A stretch of DNA of 64,000 nt, from NCBI GenBank assembly GCA_041905785.1, contig JAYRKJ010000016.1, forward strand, positions 62,001 to 126,000, given 5' to 3'. Below the pieces are notes generated by a model, which saw only the letters and a list, made by a program, of their open reading frames with translations, had not been told where the DNA came from and made no database searches. The stretch comes from Roseateles_B sp041905785 (lineage in GTDB: Bacteria > Pseudomonadota > Gammaproteobacteria > Burkholderiales > Burkholderiaceae_C). A program made the translations under genes and the position numbers. This document shows, one piece after another, positions 25,353 through 34,034 of the stretch; positions within the stretch are counted from its first letter, which is position 1, and the number at the start of each line of letters is the position of its first letter.

Positions 25353-26623
25353 TGGCTGCCGACGCGTTCCTCGGCCTGGGCGACAAGCTGCGTGCCCTGT
25401 TCGCGCGCGGCGCCGGCCGCGATGCCGCGGGGCCCGAAACCGTGCCGGTGCGGGACTGGGTCTCCACCTCGGCCGGCCAGCCCACGCGCCTGCAGGGTTT
25501 CGACATCACCTTCTTGTGGGTGGTGATCGCCATGATGGCCCTGGGCCTGCTGATGGTCTATTCGGCCTCCATCGCGATGCCGGACAACCCCAAGTTCGCC
25601 AAATACCTGCCCACGCACTTCCTGACGCGCCATATCGTGGCCCTCTGCTTCGGACTGGTGGCGGGGCTGATCACGGTACAGCTGCCGGTGAGCACTTGGG
25701 AGAAGGCCGCCCCCTGGCTCTTCGTGACGGCGCTGGTGCTGCTGGTGGCGGTGCTGATCCCGCACGTGGGCAAGGGCGTCAACGGCGCGCGGCGCTGGCT
25801 GCCGCTGGGGGTGATGAACTTCCAGCCCTCGGAGCTGGCCAAGCTGGGCATCGCCATGTACGCAGCCAGCTACATGGTCCGCAAGATGGACGTGAAGGAG
25901 AACTTCTTCCAGGCCGTCTGGCCCATGGCCGTCTCGCTGGCGGTCGTGGGCGTGCTCCTGCTGGCCGAGCCGGACATGGGCGCCTTCATGGTGATCGCGG
26001 CCATCGCCATGGGCATCCTCTTCCTGGGCGGCGTCAACGGGCGCATGTTCTTCCTGATCGTGGCGGTGCTGATCGGCGCCTTCGTGCTGATGATCACCTT
26101 CAGCGAGTTCCGCCGCGAGCGCATCTTTGCCTACCTCAACCCCTGGGACGAGAAATACGCGCAGGGCAAGGCCTACCAGCTGACGCACTCCCTGATCGCC
26201 TTCGGCCGGGGCGAGCTCTTCGGCCAGGGCCTGGGCGGCAGCCTGGAGAAGCTGCACTACCTGCCCGAGGCCCACACCGACTTCCTGCTGGCCGTGATCG
26301 GCGAGGAGCTGGGCTTCGTCGGCGTGGCCATCGTGATCTTCGGCTTCTTCTGGCTGACCCGCCGCATCTTCCACATCGGCCGCCAGGCCGTCGCGCTGGA
26401 CCGCGTCTTCGCGGGCCTCTATGCGCAGGGCATCGGCATCTGGATGGGGGCGCAGTCCTTCATCAACATGGGTGTGAACCTGGGGGCCTTGCCGACCAAG
26501 GGGCTGACGCTGCCGCTGCTGAGCTTCGGGGGGTCGGCGATTCTGATGAACTGCGTGGCGCTGGCGATCGTGCTGCGGATCGACATCGAAAATCGGCAGC
26601 TGATGCGAGGGGGCCGTACATGA
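25352..26623 (+). CDS. ftsW: Septal peptidoglycan glycosyltransferase FtsW
   Basis: 423 residues, SEDS family with about ten membrane segments. Polymerises lipid II at the septum together with FtsI. Conserved features: MALGLLMVYSAS in the first membrane segment, LLLAEPDMGAFMV (SEDS core aspartate), YQLTHSLIAFGRGELFGQGLGGS, PEAHTDFLLAVIGEELGFVG and NMGVNLGALPTKGLTLPLLSFGGS. The first about 50 residues are a cytoplasmic tail. Overlaps murD (one base) and murG (ATGA). Confidence 0.97.
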   Translation: MAADAFLGLGDKLRALFARGAGRDAAGPETVPVRDWVSTSAGQPTRLQGFDITFLWVVIAMMALGLLMVYSASIAMPDNPKFAKYLPTHFLTRHIVALCFGLVAGLITVQLPVSTWEKAAPWLFVTALVLLVAVLIPHVGKGVNGARRWLPLGVMNFQPSELAKLGIAMYAASYMVRKMDVKENFFQAVWPMAVSLAVVGVLLLAEPDMGAFMVIAAIAMGILFLGGVNGRMFFLIVAVLIGAFVLMITFSEFRRERIFAYLNPWDEKYAQGKAYQLTHSLIAFGRGELFGQGLGGSLEKLHYLPEAHTDFLLAVIGEELGFVGVAIVIFGFFWLTRRIFHIGRQAVALDRVFAGLYAQGIGIWMGAQSFINMGVNLGALPTKGLTLPLLSFGGSAILMNCVALAIVLRIDIENRQLMRGGRT

Positions 26624-27702
26624 GCACCCGCCACCTCGTCATCATGGCGGCCGGCACCGGCGGCCACATCATCCCCGGCCTGGCCGTGGCCGAGGAGATG
26701 AAGCGCCGCGGCTGGAGCGTCAGCTGGATCGGCACCGAGACCGGCATGGAGAACCGCCTCGTGCCGCCCACCGGCATCCCGCTGGACCGCCTGGCCTTCG
26801 CCGGCCTGCGCGGCAAGGGGATCAAGCACGCGCTCACCGGCCTGTTCACCCTCGCCAAGGCTTTCGTGCAGTCCCGCATGGTCTACGTGACCCGCGACGC
26901 CGACGCGGTGCTGGGCATGGGCGGCTATGTCTGCGTGCCCGGCGGCTTCATGGCCTGGCTGATGCGCAAGCCGCTGGTGCTGGTCAATGCCGACGCCGCA
27001 CCGCTGATGTCCAACCGCCTGCTCAAGCCCTTTGCGCAGCGCATCGCCTTTGGCTTCGAGGGCGAGGCCGCAAAGGCCCTGGGCGACAAGGCCCTGGTCA
27101 GCGGCAACCCGGTGCGCGCCGCCATCGAGGCCCTGCCGGCCCCGGCCGAGCGCTACGCCGGGCGCAGCGGCCCGCTGCGTCTGCTGGTGGTGGGCGGCTC
27201 GCTGGGCGCCAAGGCGCTCAACGACGTGCTGCCCCAGGCCATCGCCCGCATGCCCGCCGAGCAGCGCCCCTGGGTTGTGCACCAGACCGGCCAGGGCCAG
27301 CAGGCCCAGGTGCAGGCGGCTTACAAGGCGGCGGGCGTGGAGGCGGACGTGCGGCCCTTCATTGACGACATGGCCCAGGAGCTCGCCCGCTGCGACCTCA
27401 TCCTCTGCCGCGCCGGCGCGGTGACGGTCAGCGAACTGTGCGCCGCGGGCGTGCCGGCCCTTCTCGTGCCCCTGGTCGTCAAGACCACCTCGCACCAGCG
27501 CGACAACGCGGCCTACATGGCCGAGAAGAGCGCGGCGCTGCACCTGCCGCAAGGCGAGCTGACACCCGAGCGCCTGCAGCAGTTGCTGGCCACCTTGAGC
27601 CGCGAGCGCCTGCTGCAGCTCGCCACGAATGCCCGGGCCCTGGCCCGTCCCCAGGCGGCCTCGCGTGTGGCCGACGAAATCGAGCGGCTGGTGAAGCCCT
27701 GA
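26620..27702 (+). CDS. murG: UDP-GlcNAc transferase MurG
   Basis: 360 residues. Transfers GlcNAc to lipid I, giving lipid II, on the inner face of the membrane. N-terminal glycine-rich loop AAGTGGHIIPGLAVAEEM, GTETGMENRLVP, GMGGYVCVPGGFMAW, the second-domain loop VVGGSLGAKALND, and the UDP-GlcNAc-binding RAGAVTVSELCAAGVPALLVP. The ATG at 26620 overlaps the ftsW stop as ATGA; longer upstream open frame is antiphase to ftsW and not used. Followed after seven bases by murC. Confidence 0.97.
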   Translation: MSTRHLVIMAAGTGGHIIPGLAVAEEMKRRGWSVSWIGTETGMENRLVPPTGIPLDRLAFAGLRGKGIKHALTGLFTLAKAFVQSRMVYVTRDADAVLGMGGYVCVPGGFMAWLMRKPLVLVNADAAPLMSNRLLKPFAQRIAFGFEGEAAKALGDKALVSGNPVRAAIEALPAPAERYAGRSGPLRLLVVGGSLGAKALNDVLPQAIARMPAEQRPWVVHQTGQGQQAQVQAAYKAAGVEADVRPFIDDMAQELARCDLILCRAGAVTVSELCAAGVPALLVPLVVKTTSHQRDNAAYMAEKSAALHLPQGELTPERLQQLLATLSRERLLQLATNARALARPQAASRVADEIERLVKP

Positions 27703-27709
27703 CAAAGCC

Positions 27710-29122
27710 ATGAGACACGCCATCAAGCACATCCACTTCGTCGGCATCGGTGGTGCCGGCATGAGCGGCATCGCCGAGATCCTGCACAACCTGGGCTACA
27801 CCGTGTCGGGTTCGGACCAGGGCGAGAGCGCCACCACGCAGCGCCTGGCGCAGTTGGGCCTGCGGGTGTGCATCGGCCACGATGCGGCCCACATCGCCGG
27901 CGCCCAGGTGCTGGTCACCTCCACCGCCGTGAAGGCCGACAACCCTGAGGTGCTGGCCGCCCGTGCCGCGCGCATCCCGGTGGTGCAGCGCGCCGTGATG
28001 CTGGCCGAACTGATGCGCCTGAAGCAGGGCATCGCGATCGCCGGCACGCACGGCAAGACCACCACCACCTCGCTGGTCACCACGGTGCTGGCCGAGGCCG
28101 GCGTGGACCCGACCTTCGTGATCGGCGGCAAGCTGAACTCGGCGGGCGTGAATTCGGCGCTGGGGCAGGGCGACTACATCGTGGTCGAGGCCGACGAGTC
28201 CGACGCCTCCTTCCTGAACCTGCTGCCCGTGATGGCCGTCGTCACCAACATCGACGCCGACCACATGGACACCTACGGCCACGACTTCGCCCGCCTGAAG
28301 CAGGCCTTCGTGGACTTCCTGCACCGCATGCCCTTCTACGGCGCGGCCATCCTGTGCGGCGATGACGAGGGCGTGCGCTCCATCATGCCGCTGGTGTCGC
28401 GGCCCATCGTCAGCTACGGCCTGGGCGAGCACAACGCCGTGCGTGCGCTGAACGTGCAGGCACTGGCCGGCGGCCAGATGCGCTTCACGGTGCAGCGCCG
28501 CTTTGACGGTGTGCAACTGGCCGATCTCGACGTCACCCTGAACCTGGCCGGCCAGCACAATGTGCTCAACGCGCTGGCGGCGATTGCCGTGGCGACCGAG
28601 CTGGAGCTGCCGGACGCCCCCATCGTGGCGGCGCTGGCCAAGTTCGGCGGCGTGGGCCGGCGCTTCCAGCGCTATGGCGACTGCAAGTCCGCCGACGGTG
28701 GCCGCTTCACGCTGATCGACGACTACGGCCACCACCCGGTGGAGATGGCCGCTGTGCTGTCCGCTGCACGCGGCGCCTTCCCTGGGCGCCGCCTGGTGCT
28801 GGTCTTCCAGCCGCACCGCTACACCCGCACCCGCGACTGCTTCGCCGACTTCATCCGCGTGATCGGCCAGGCCGACGCCGTGCTGTTGAGCGAGGTCTAC
28901 GCCGCGGGCGAGGCCCCCATCGCCGGCGCCGACGGCCAGGCCCTGCTGGCTGCGCTGCAGGCGGCGGGGGGGGCACCGGTCTTCGTGCCGGAGGTGGCCC
29001 AGCTGCCGGCGGCCATTGCGCGCGAAAGCCGTGATGGCGATGTCGTGATCGTGATGGGCGCTGGCTCCATCGGCGCCGTGCCGGCGCGCACCGTTGAATG
29101 GCTGAAGGAGGCCGCTGAATGA
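27710..29122 (+). CDS. murC: UDP-MurNAc:L-alanine ligase MurC
   Basis: 470 residues. First ligase of stem peptide synthesis. N-terminal nucleotide-binding HFVGIGGAGMSGIAEIL, ATP loop IAGTHGKTTTTSLV, VVEADESDASFLNLLP, TNIDADHMDTYG, and DDYGHHPVEMAA plus FQPHRYTRTRD in the C-terminal domain. All hallmark residues are present. Ends with an ATGA overlap with ddl. Confidence 0.97.
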   Translation: MRHAIKHIHFVGIGGAGMSGIAEILHNLGYTVSGSDQGESATTQRLAQLGLRVCIGHDAAHIAGAQVLVTSTAVKADNPEVLAARAARIPVVQRAVMLAELMRLKQGIAIAGTHGKTTTTSLVTTVLAEAGVDPTFVIGGKLNSAGVNSALGQGDYIVVEADESDASFLNLLPVMAVVTNIDADHMDTYGHDFARLKQAFVDFLHRMPFYGAAILCGDDEGVRSIMPLVSRPIVSYGLGEHNAVRALNVQALAGGQMRFTVQRRFDGVQLADLDVTLNLAGQHNVLNALAAIAVATELELPDAPIVAALAKFGGVGRRFQRYGDCKSADGGRFTLIDDYGHHPVEMAAVLSAARGAFPGRRLVLVFQPHRYTRTRDCFADFIRVIGQADAVLLSEVYAAGEAPIAGADGQALLAALQAAGGAPVFVPEVAQLPAAIARESRDGDVVIVMGAGSIGAVPARTVEWLKEAAE

Positions 29123-30099
29123 GCCTGGACCTGAACATCGATCCCAAGGCCCTGGGCAAGGTCGCCGTGCTTTTCGGGGGGCACAGCGCGGAGCGTCCGG
29201 TCTCGCTGATGAGCGGCAAGGGCGTGCTCGAAGCCCTGCGGTCGGTGGGTGTCGACGCCCATGCCTTCGACCCGGCCGAGCGAGCGCTGCAGGCGCTGAA
29301 GGACGAGGGCTTCGAGCGCGCCTTCGTGGCGATGCACGGCCGCGGCGGCGAAGACGGCACGCTGCAGGGCGCCCTCGAATGGCTGGGCATTCCCTACACC
29401 GGCTCGGGAGTGACGGCCTCCGGCGTGGCCATGGACAAGACCATGACCAAGCGCGTGTGGGCCGCCGAAGGCCTGCCCACGCCCAAGTACCTGGCCCTGA
29501 GCCGCGAGGAGCTGACGCGCGAACGCATCCGCACCATCCCCGACGAGCTGGGCCTGCCGGTGGTGGTGAAGCCGCCGCACGAGGGCAGCAGCATCGGCAT
29601 CACCAAGGCCGTGGGCTACTCGGTGATGCAGGAGGCCGTCGAGCTGGCCCTGGGCTTCGACGACGACCTGCTGTTCGAGGAATGCATCGAAGGGCCCGAG
29701 CTGACCTGCGCCGTGCTGGGCCAGGGCGCTGACGCGGTGGTGCTGCCCGTGGTCGAGATCCGCGCCGAGCGCGGCGACTACAACTTCGAGAACAAGTACA
29801 TCACCAACACCACCCAATACTGCTTCGGCACCCTGCCGGCCGAACTGGAAGCCCAGATCCAGCAGATGGTGCTCAAGGCCTATCGCCTGCTCGGCTGCCG
29901 GGGCTGGGGTCGTGCCGACCTGATGCTGCGCAAGTCCGACATGAAGCCCTTCCTGCTGGAGATGAACACCAGCCCGGGCATGACCTCGCATTCCCTCGTG
30001 CCCAAAGCCGCGCAGGCCGTGGGCATCGCGTATCCGCAGCTGTGCCTGTGGCTGCTGGCCCAGGCGCGGACCGACCGCGGCCTTCAGCGCAAGACCTGA
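29119..30099 (+). CDS. ddl: D-alanine:D-alanine ligase
   Basis: 326 residues, ATP-grasp enzyme making D-Ala-D-Ala for MurF. Motifs: VLFGGHSAERPVSLMSG (N-terminal loop; S194-type serine), AMHGRGGEDGTLQG, YTGSGVTASGVAMDK, PPHEGSSIGITK, and GRADLMLR followed by LLEMNTSPGMTSHSLVP (Mg/ATP site). The stop codon lies inside a copy of the GGGTCAGGTCTTGC word in reverse orientation (30089-30102), reading AAG ACC TGA. 27 bases separate it from ftsQ. Confidence 0.96.
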   Translation: MSLDLNIDPKALGKVAVLFGGHSAERPVSLMSGKGVLEALRSVGVDAHAFDPAERALQALKDEGFERAFVAMHGRGGEDGTLQGALEWLGIPYTGSGVTASGVAMDKTMTKRVWAAEGLPTPKYLALSREELTRERIRTIPDELGLPVVVKPPHEGSSIGITKAVGYSVMQEAVELALGFDDDLLFEECIEGPELTCAVLGQGADAVVLPVVEIRAERGDYNFENKYITNTTQYCFGTLPAELEAQIQQMVLKAYRLLGCRGWGRADLMLRKSDMKPFLLEMNTSPGMTSHSLVPKAAQAVGIAYPQLCLWLLAQARTDRGLQRKT

Positions 30100-30126
30100 C
30101 CCCAGCACCCGACCGGACCAGACGCC

Positions 30127-30960
30127 ATGCGCTCGCCGACCCTCAACAGCCCGCTGCCGCCGGACATCCGCCTGATGAACGGCGTGTCGGCGCTGCTGGT
30201 GCTGGGCGTGCTGCTGGCGGCGCTGTGGCTGGGTTTGCAGTGGGTGGTGCGGCTGCCGGTCTTCGCGATTCGCTCCATCACGGTGGAAGGGGACGTCAAT
30301 CGCAACAGTGCCGCCTCGCTGCGGGCCAATGCCCTGCCGCGCATGAGCGGCAGCTTCCTGAGCATGAACCTGCAGCAGACCCGCGCCGCCTTCGAGGCCG
30401 TGCCCTGGGTGCGCCATGCCACCGTGCAGCGCCTGTGGCCGGCCCGGCTGCAGGTGACGCTGGAGGAGCATGAGCCGGCGGCCTACTGGGAGACCAAGCC
30501 CGAAGGCGCCGCCGCCGACAGCGACGCCAGCGTGGAGCGCCTGCTGGTCAACAAGCAGGGCGAGGTCTTCCAGGCCAATCTGGGCGATGTGGAGGACGAG
30601 GACCTGCCCCTGTTGTCCGGTCCCGAGAGGAGCTCGGCCCACATGCTGCAGCTGTGGCGGCAGCTGCAGGCGCAGACCGCACGCCTGGAGGACAGCATCA
30701 GCCGGCTGGACCTCTCGGGCCGCGGCTCCTGGCGCGCCACGCTGGAGAAGGGCACAGTCATCGAGCTGGGCCGCGGCACCGATGCCGAGGTGCTCGCCCG
30801 CTACACGCAGTACGTGACCAGCATCACCCAGGTCAGCGCACGCTTCCATACCGCCGTGCTCAGCGCGGACCTGCGCCATGTCGATGGCTATGCGGTCCGG
30901 CTGCGCGGCATCTCGACATCCACGACGACGCCGGGCAAGCCCGGCGCCAAGAAGAATTGA
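30127..30960 (+). CDS. ftsQ: Cell division protein FtsQ
   Basis: 277 residues. Short cytoplasmic tail, one membrane segment (LLVLGVLLAALWLGLQWVV, about 22-40), POTRA domain beginning FAIRSITVEGDVNRNSA, and the beta domain with AVPWVRHATVQRLWPARLQVTLEEHEP, a hallmark of FtsQ. It links early and late divisome proteins through FtsB and FtsL. The spacing before it is filled by 27 non-coding bases and after it by a repeat element. Confidence 0.95.
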   Translation: MRSPTLNSPLPPDIRLMNGVSALLVLGVLLAALWLGLQWVVRLPVFAIRSITVEGDVNRNSAASLRANALPRMSGSFLSMNLQQTRAAFEAVPWVRHATVQRLWPARLQVTLEEHEPAAYWETKPEGAAADSDASVERLLVNKQGEVFQANLGDVEDEDLPLLSGPERSSAHMLQLWRQLQAQTARLEDSISRLDLSGRGSWRATLEKGTVIELGRGTDAEVLARYTQYVTSITQVSARFHTAVLSADLRHVDGYAVRLRGISTSTTTPGKPGAKKN

Positions 30961-30978
30961 CGAAGGACTGACATGAAC

Positions 30979-31053
30979 CACCCCCTACCGGCTTCGCCGG
31001 CCCCCTCCAGGGGGCGCACCCGTAGGCCCGGCAGAGCCGGATCCGCGGGTGCC
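30979..31053. repeat. Dispersed three-hairpin repeat, copy B
   Basis: Lies between ftsQ and ftsA. CCCCCTA, hairpin CCGGCTTCGCCGG (30988-31000), hairpin CCCCCTCCAGGGGG (31001-31014), then GCACCCG (31016-31022), hairpin CCGGCAGAGCCGG (31028-31040) and CGGGTGC (31046-31052). The last pair closes a stem around the third hairpin. Compare copies at 23314 and 62267-62421. Confidence 0.88.
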
Positions 31054-31111
31054 GCTTGGCTTGGTCTGATCCCTGCATCGTCGGCGCTGCGAAGTGGCAC
31101 GGAGAACTGAA

Positions 31112-32341
31112 ATGGCGAAGGAATACAAGGATCTGGTCGTCGGCTTGGACATCGGCACCGCCAAGATCATGGCCGTCGTGGCCGAGGTGATGGGCAATGG
31201 CGAGCTGCGCATCGCGGGCCTGGGTGTGGCGCCCTCGCACGGGCTCAAGCGCGGCGTGGTCGTGAACATCGACGCTACCGTGCAGTCCATCCAGCAGGCG
31301 CTGAAAGAGGCCGAGATGATGGCGGACTGCAAGATCAGCCGCGTCTTCACCGGCATCACCGGCAGCCACATCCGCGGCCAGAACTCCACCGGCATGGTCA
31401 TCGTGCGCGACAAGGAGGTGACGCCGGTGGACGTGGCCCGGGTGGTCGAGACGGCCAAGGCCATCAACATCCCCAACGACCAGCGCCTGCTGCTGGTGGA
31501 GCCGCAGGAATTCGTGATCGACGGGCACGAGGTCAAGGAGCCCATCGGCATGAGCGGCGGCCGGCTGGAGGTCAAGGTCCACATCGTGACCGGGGCCCAG
31601 AGCGCGGCCGAGAACATCGTCAAGTGCGTGCGCCGCTGCGGCCTGGAGGTGGACCAACTGGTGCTCAATCCCAGCGCCTCCAGCCTGGCCGCGCTGACGG
31701 CAGACGAGCGCGACCTGGGCGTGGCCCTGGTGGATATCGGCGCGGGCACCACCGATGTCGCCATCTTCACCGGCGGTTCGATTCGGCATACCGCCGTGAT
31801 TCCCATCGCCGGGGATTTGATCACCAGCGATATTGCCATGGCCCTGCGCACGCCGACCAAGGACGCCGAGGAAATCAAGGTCGAGCATGGCGTCGCCAAG
31901 CAATTGCTGGCCGACCCGTCGGACCAGGTGGAGGTGCCGGGTTTGGGCGATCGCGCTCCGCGGATGCTTTCAAAACAAGCACTTGCGGGCGTCATTGAAC
32001 CCCGTGTCGAGGAAATTTTCTCGCTGGTGCAGCAGGTGATCCGCGAATCCGGGTATGAGGAACTGCTGTCCTCGGGGATTGTGCTGACCGGCGGCTCGGC
32101 GGTGATGCCGGGTATGGTCGAACTGGCCGAGGACATATTCCTCAAACCCGTGCGGCGCGGGAATCCGACCTATAGCGGCGCTCTGTTCGACATGGTGGCC
32201 AACCCCCGTTCCGCCACGGTGATGGGCCTGCTGGAGGAGGCGCGCCTGTCGCGCACCCGCGGTTTGAAGGCGGCGCAACAGGCGGGCTCGGTGAAAACCC
32301 TGTTCGGTCGTGCCAAGGACTGGTTTCTGGGGAATTTCTGA
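31112..32341 (+). CDS. ftsA: Cell division protein FtsA
   Basis: 409 residues, actin-like ATPase that anchors FtsZ filaments to the membrane. Phosphate-1 loop VGLDIGTAKIMAVVAEV, phosphate-2 region VDIGAGTTDVAIF, adenosine motif LTGGSAVMPGM, and a C-terminal amphipathic helix LFGRAKDWFLGNF for membrane binding. ATG 31112 has GGAGAA upstream; the in-frame ATG 31094 is not needed. From about 31780 to the end, codons are clearly less GC-biased than in the first half. 211 non-coding bases follow before ftsZ. Confidence 0.96.
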   Translation: MAKEYKDLVVGLDIGTAKIMAVVAEVMGNGELRIAGLGVAPSHGLKRGVVVNIDATVQSIQQALKEAEMMADCKISRVFTGITGSHIRGQNSTGMVIVRDKEVTPVDVARVVETAKAINIPNDQRLLLVEPQEFVIDGHEVKEPIGMSGGRLEVKVHIVTGAQSAAENIVKCVRRCGLEVDQLVLNPSASSLAALTADERDLGVALVDIGAGTTDVAIFTGGSIRHTAVIPIAGDLITSDIAMALRTPTKDAEEIKVEHGVAKQLLADPSDQVEVPGLGDRAPRMLSKQALAGVIEPRVEEIFSLVQQVIRESGYEELLSSGIVLTGGSAVMPGMVELAEDIFLKPVRRGNPTYSGALFDMVANPRSATVMGLLEEARLSRTRGLKAAQQAGSVKTLFGRAKDWFLGNF

Positions 32342-32346
32342 GGCGG

Positions 32347-32369
32347 CCCGGCCAAAGGGTATGGCCGGG
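32347..32369 (+). promoter_or_regulatory. Hairpin after ftsA
   Basis: CCCGGCCA (32347-32354), seven-base loop, TGGCCGGG (32362-32369), followed by TTTGG. May cause partial termination or protect the ftsA 3' end. A possible ftsZ promoter, TTGACG (32381) with TATGGG 16 bases further, follows directly. Confidence 0.4.
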
Positions 32370-32458
32370 TTTGGTCAAAGTTGACGAGGACGTGTTGGTG
32401 AATATGGGACCGGGATGAGCCCGCAAGGGCCCTGGAATGTGGTGTAAAGGGATACAAA

Positions 32459-32514
32459 CCCCCAAAAAACAAGGGGGAGGCCCATAAAAAAGGGTGGATC
32501 CCTCTCGTTTTTTT
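32459..32514 (+). promoter_or_regulatory. Attenuator-like hairpins in the ftsZ leader
   Basis: CCCCC/GGGGG hairpin (32459-32477), then AAAAAAGGG-TGGAT-CCCT with a run of seven T at 32508-32514. The A-run and T-run extend the second stem, giving an intrinsic-terminator shape about 37 bases before the ftsZ start. Regulation of FtsZ level by partial termination is inference. Confidence 0.45.
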
Positions 32515-32538
32515 CTGCTGGCAACTGCACAATTGCTG

Positions 32539-32546
32539 AAGGAGGT
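32539..32546 (+). promoter_or_regulatory. Near-perfect ribosome-binding site of ftsZ
   Basis: AAGGAGGT, five bases before ATG 32552. It is the strongest Shine-Dalgarno sequence seen in the cluster and fits the need for high FtsZ output. Confidence 0.9.
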
Positions 32547-32551
32547 ATGTT

Positions 32552-33784
32552 ATGGCGATCGAGATGATCGAAGAGTTTGATCAAGGCACCCAAATCAAGG
32601 TGATCGGTGTCGGTGGCGGCGGCGGTAACGCGGTCGATCACATGATTGATCAGGGTGTGCAAGGCGTCGAATTCATTTGCGCCAATACCGATGCACAGGC
32701 ACTGAACCGCTCCAAGGCCGACCAACTGCTGCAGCTGGGCACCACAGGCCTGGGTGCAGGCGCCAAGCCCGAAGCCGGCAAGGCGGCCGCCGAGGAGGCC
32801 GAGGCCCGCATCCGCGAGGCCATCACGGGCGCCAACATGCTCTTCATCACCGCCGGCATGGGCGGTGGCACGGGCACGGGTGCCGCACCCGTGATCGCCC
32901 GCGTGGCCAAGGAGATGGGCATCCTGACGGTGGGCGTGGTGACCAAGCCCTTCGAGTTCGAGGGCTCGCGCCGCATCAAGGCGGCCGACGCCGGGCTGGC
33001 CGAGCTGGAGGCCAACGTCGACTCCCTCATCGTCGTGCTCAACGAGAAGCTGCTGGACGTGCTGGGCGAGGACGTCACCCAGGACCAGGCCTTCGCGCAC
33101 GCCAATGACGTGCTGAAGAACGCCGTGGGCGGCATCTCGGACATCATCCACATCCCCGGCCTGGTGAACGTCGACTTCGAAGACGTCAAGACCGTGATGA
33201 GCGAGCCCGGCAAGGCCATGATGGGCACCGCCCAGGCCACCGGCCCGGACCGCGCTTCCAAGGCGGCCGAAGCCGCCGTGGCCTGCCCGCTGCTGGAGGG
33301 CATCGACCTCTCCGGTGCACGCGGCGTGCTGGTGCTGATCGCCGCAGGCAAGAGCAATTTCAAGCTCAGCGAGTCCCGCAACGCGATGAACACCATCAAG
33401 CGCTATGCGGCCGAAGACGCCCACATCATCTACGGCACGGCTTATGACGAAAGCCTGGGCGATGCCATGCGCGTCACCGTGATCGCCACCGGTCTGTCCC
33501 GCCGCGCCGCCCAGCAGCAGCCGCTGCAGGTCGTTCAGCAGCAGGCCCAGCTGCGCACCGGCACCGACAACATGCCCGTGCTGACCCAGCCGGTCGTGAT
33601 GGGCAACCCGGCCATGGGCGCCCCGGTGCCTACGGCGCAGTCGGTGGCCCAGGACTTCGGCGGCATGAGCGTGCCCAGCGTCTGGCGCCACGGCCGCACG
33701 GCCGCCGCCAAGGTCGAGGCCCTGTCGTCCAACGGCATGGACGAGATCGAGATCCCGGCCTTCCTGCGCAAGCAGGCTGACTGA
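32552..33784 (+). CDS. ftsZ: Cell division protein FtsZ
   Basis: 410 residues, tubulin-like GTPase that forms the Z ring. IKVIGVGGGGGNAVDHM (N-terminal nucleotide site), tubulin signature GGGTGTGAAPVIA, T7-loop region with DFEDVKTVM, then a variable Gln/Pro-rich linker from about 325. The C-terminal peptide DEIEIPAFLRKQAD is the docking site for FtsA, ZipA and Min proteins. The first about 50 codons share the relaxed codon use of the ftsA end. Last gene of the dcw cluster, followed by a terminator. Confidence 0.98.
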   Translation: MAIEMIEEFDQGTQIKVIGVGGGGGNAVDHMIDQGVQGVEFICANTDAQALNRSKADQLLQLGTTGLGAGAKPEAGKAAAEEAEARIREAITGANMLFITAGMGGGTGTGAAPVIARVAKEMGILTVGVVTKPFEFEGSRRIKAADAGLAELEANVDSLIVVLNEKLLDVLGEDVTQDQAFAHANDVLKNAVGGISDIIHIPGLVNVDFEDVKTVMSEPGKAMMGTAQATGPDRASKAAEAAVACPLLEGIDLSGARGVLVLIAAGKSNFKLSESRNAMNTIKRYAAEDAHIIYGTAYDESLGDAMRVTVIATGLSRRAAQQQPLQVVQQQAQLRTGTDNMPVLTQPVVMGNPAMGAPVPTAQSVAQDFGGMSVPSVWRHGRTAAAKVEALSSNGMDEIEIPAFLRKQAD

Positions 33785-33851
33785 GCGTCCAGCGAGCCTT
33801 GTCGCTCGCAGCCCCCGGCGAGTTGTGCCCGCCGGTGGGTACCGCTGACTT

Positions 33852-33900
33852 CACCCGTCGCGCCCTACCTCCTTCAGGCGCGCACGGGTGTTTTTCTTTG
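33852..33900 (+). terminator. Intrinsic terminator after ftsZ
   Basis: CACCCGT-CGCGCC and GGCGCG-C-ACGGGTG form a 13-pair stem with one bulge, followed by TTTTTCTTTG. Good Rho-independent terminator closing the dcw transcript. Confidence 0.85.
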
Positions 33901-34034
33901 TAAGTGCCGGCGGCGCGGCTTCGTTTTTACGCGACGATCCCCACGCCTGGGCGGGACATCCACCTTGGCAGGCCCCGGTGCACGGCGCAGACTGGCGCCG
34001 CTTCGCGATTTGCGTGCCGCCCTCATCCGCTTCC

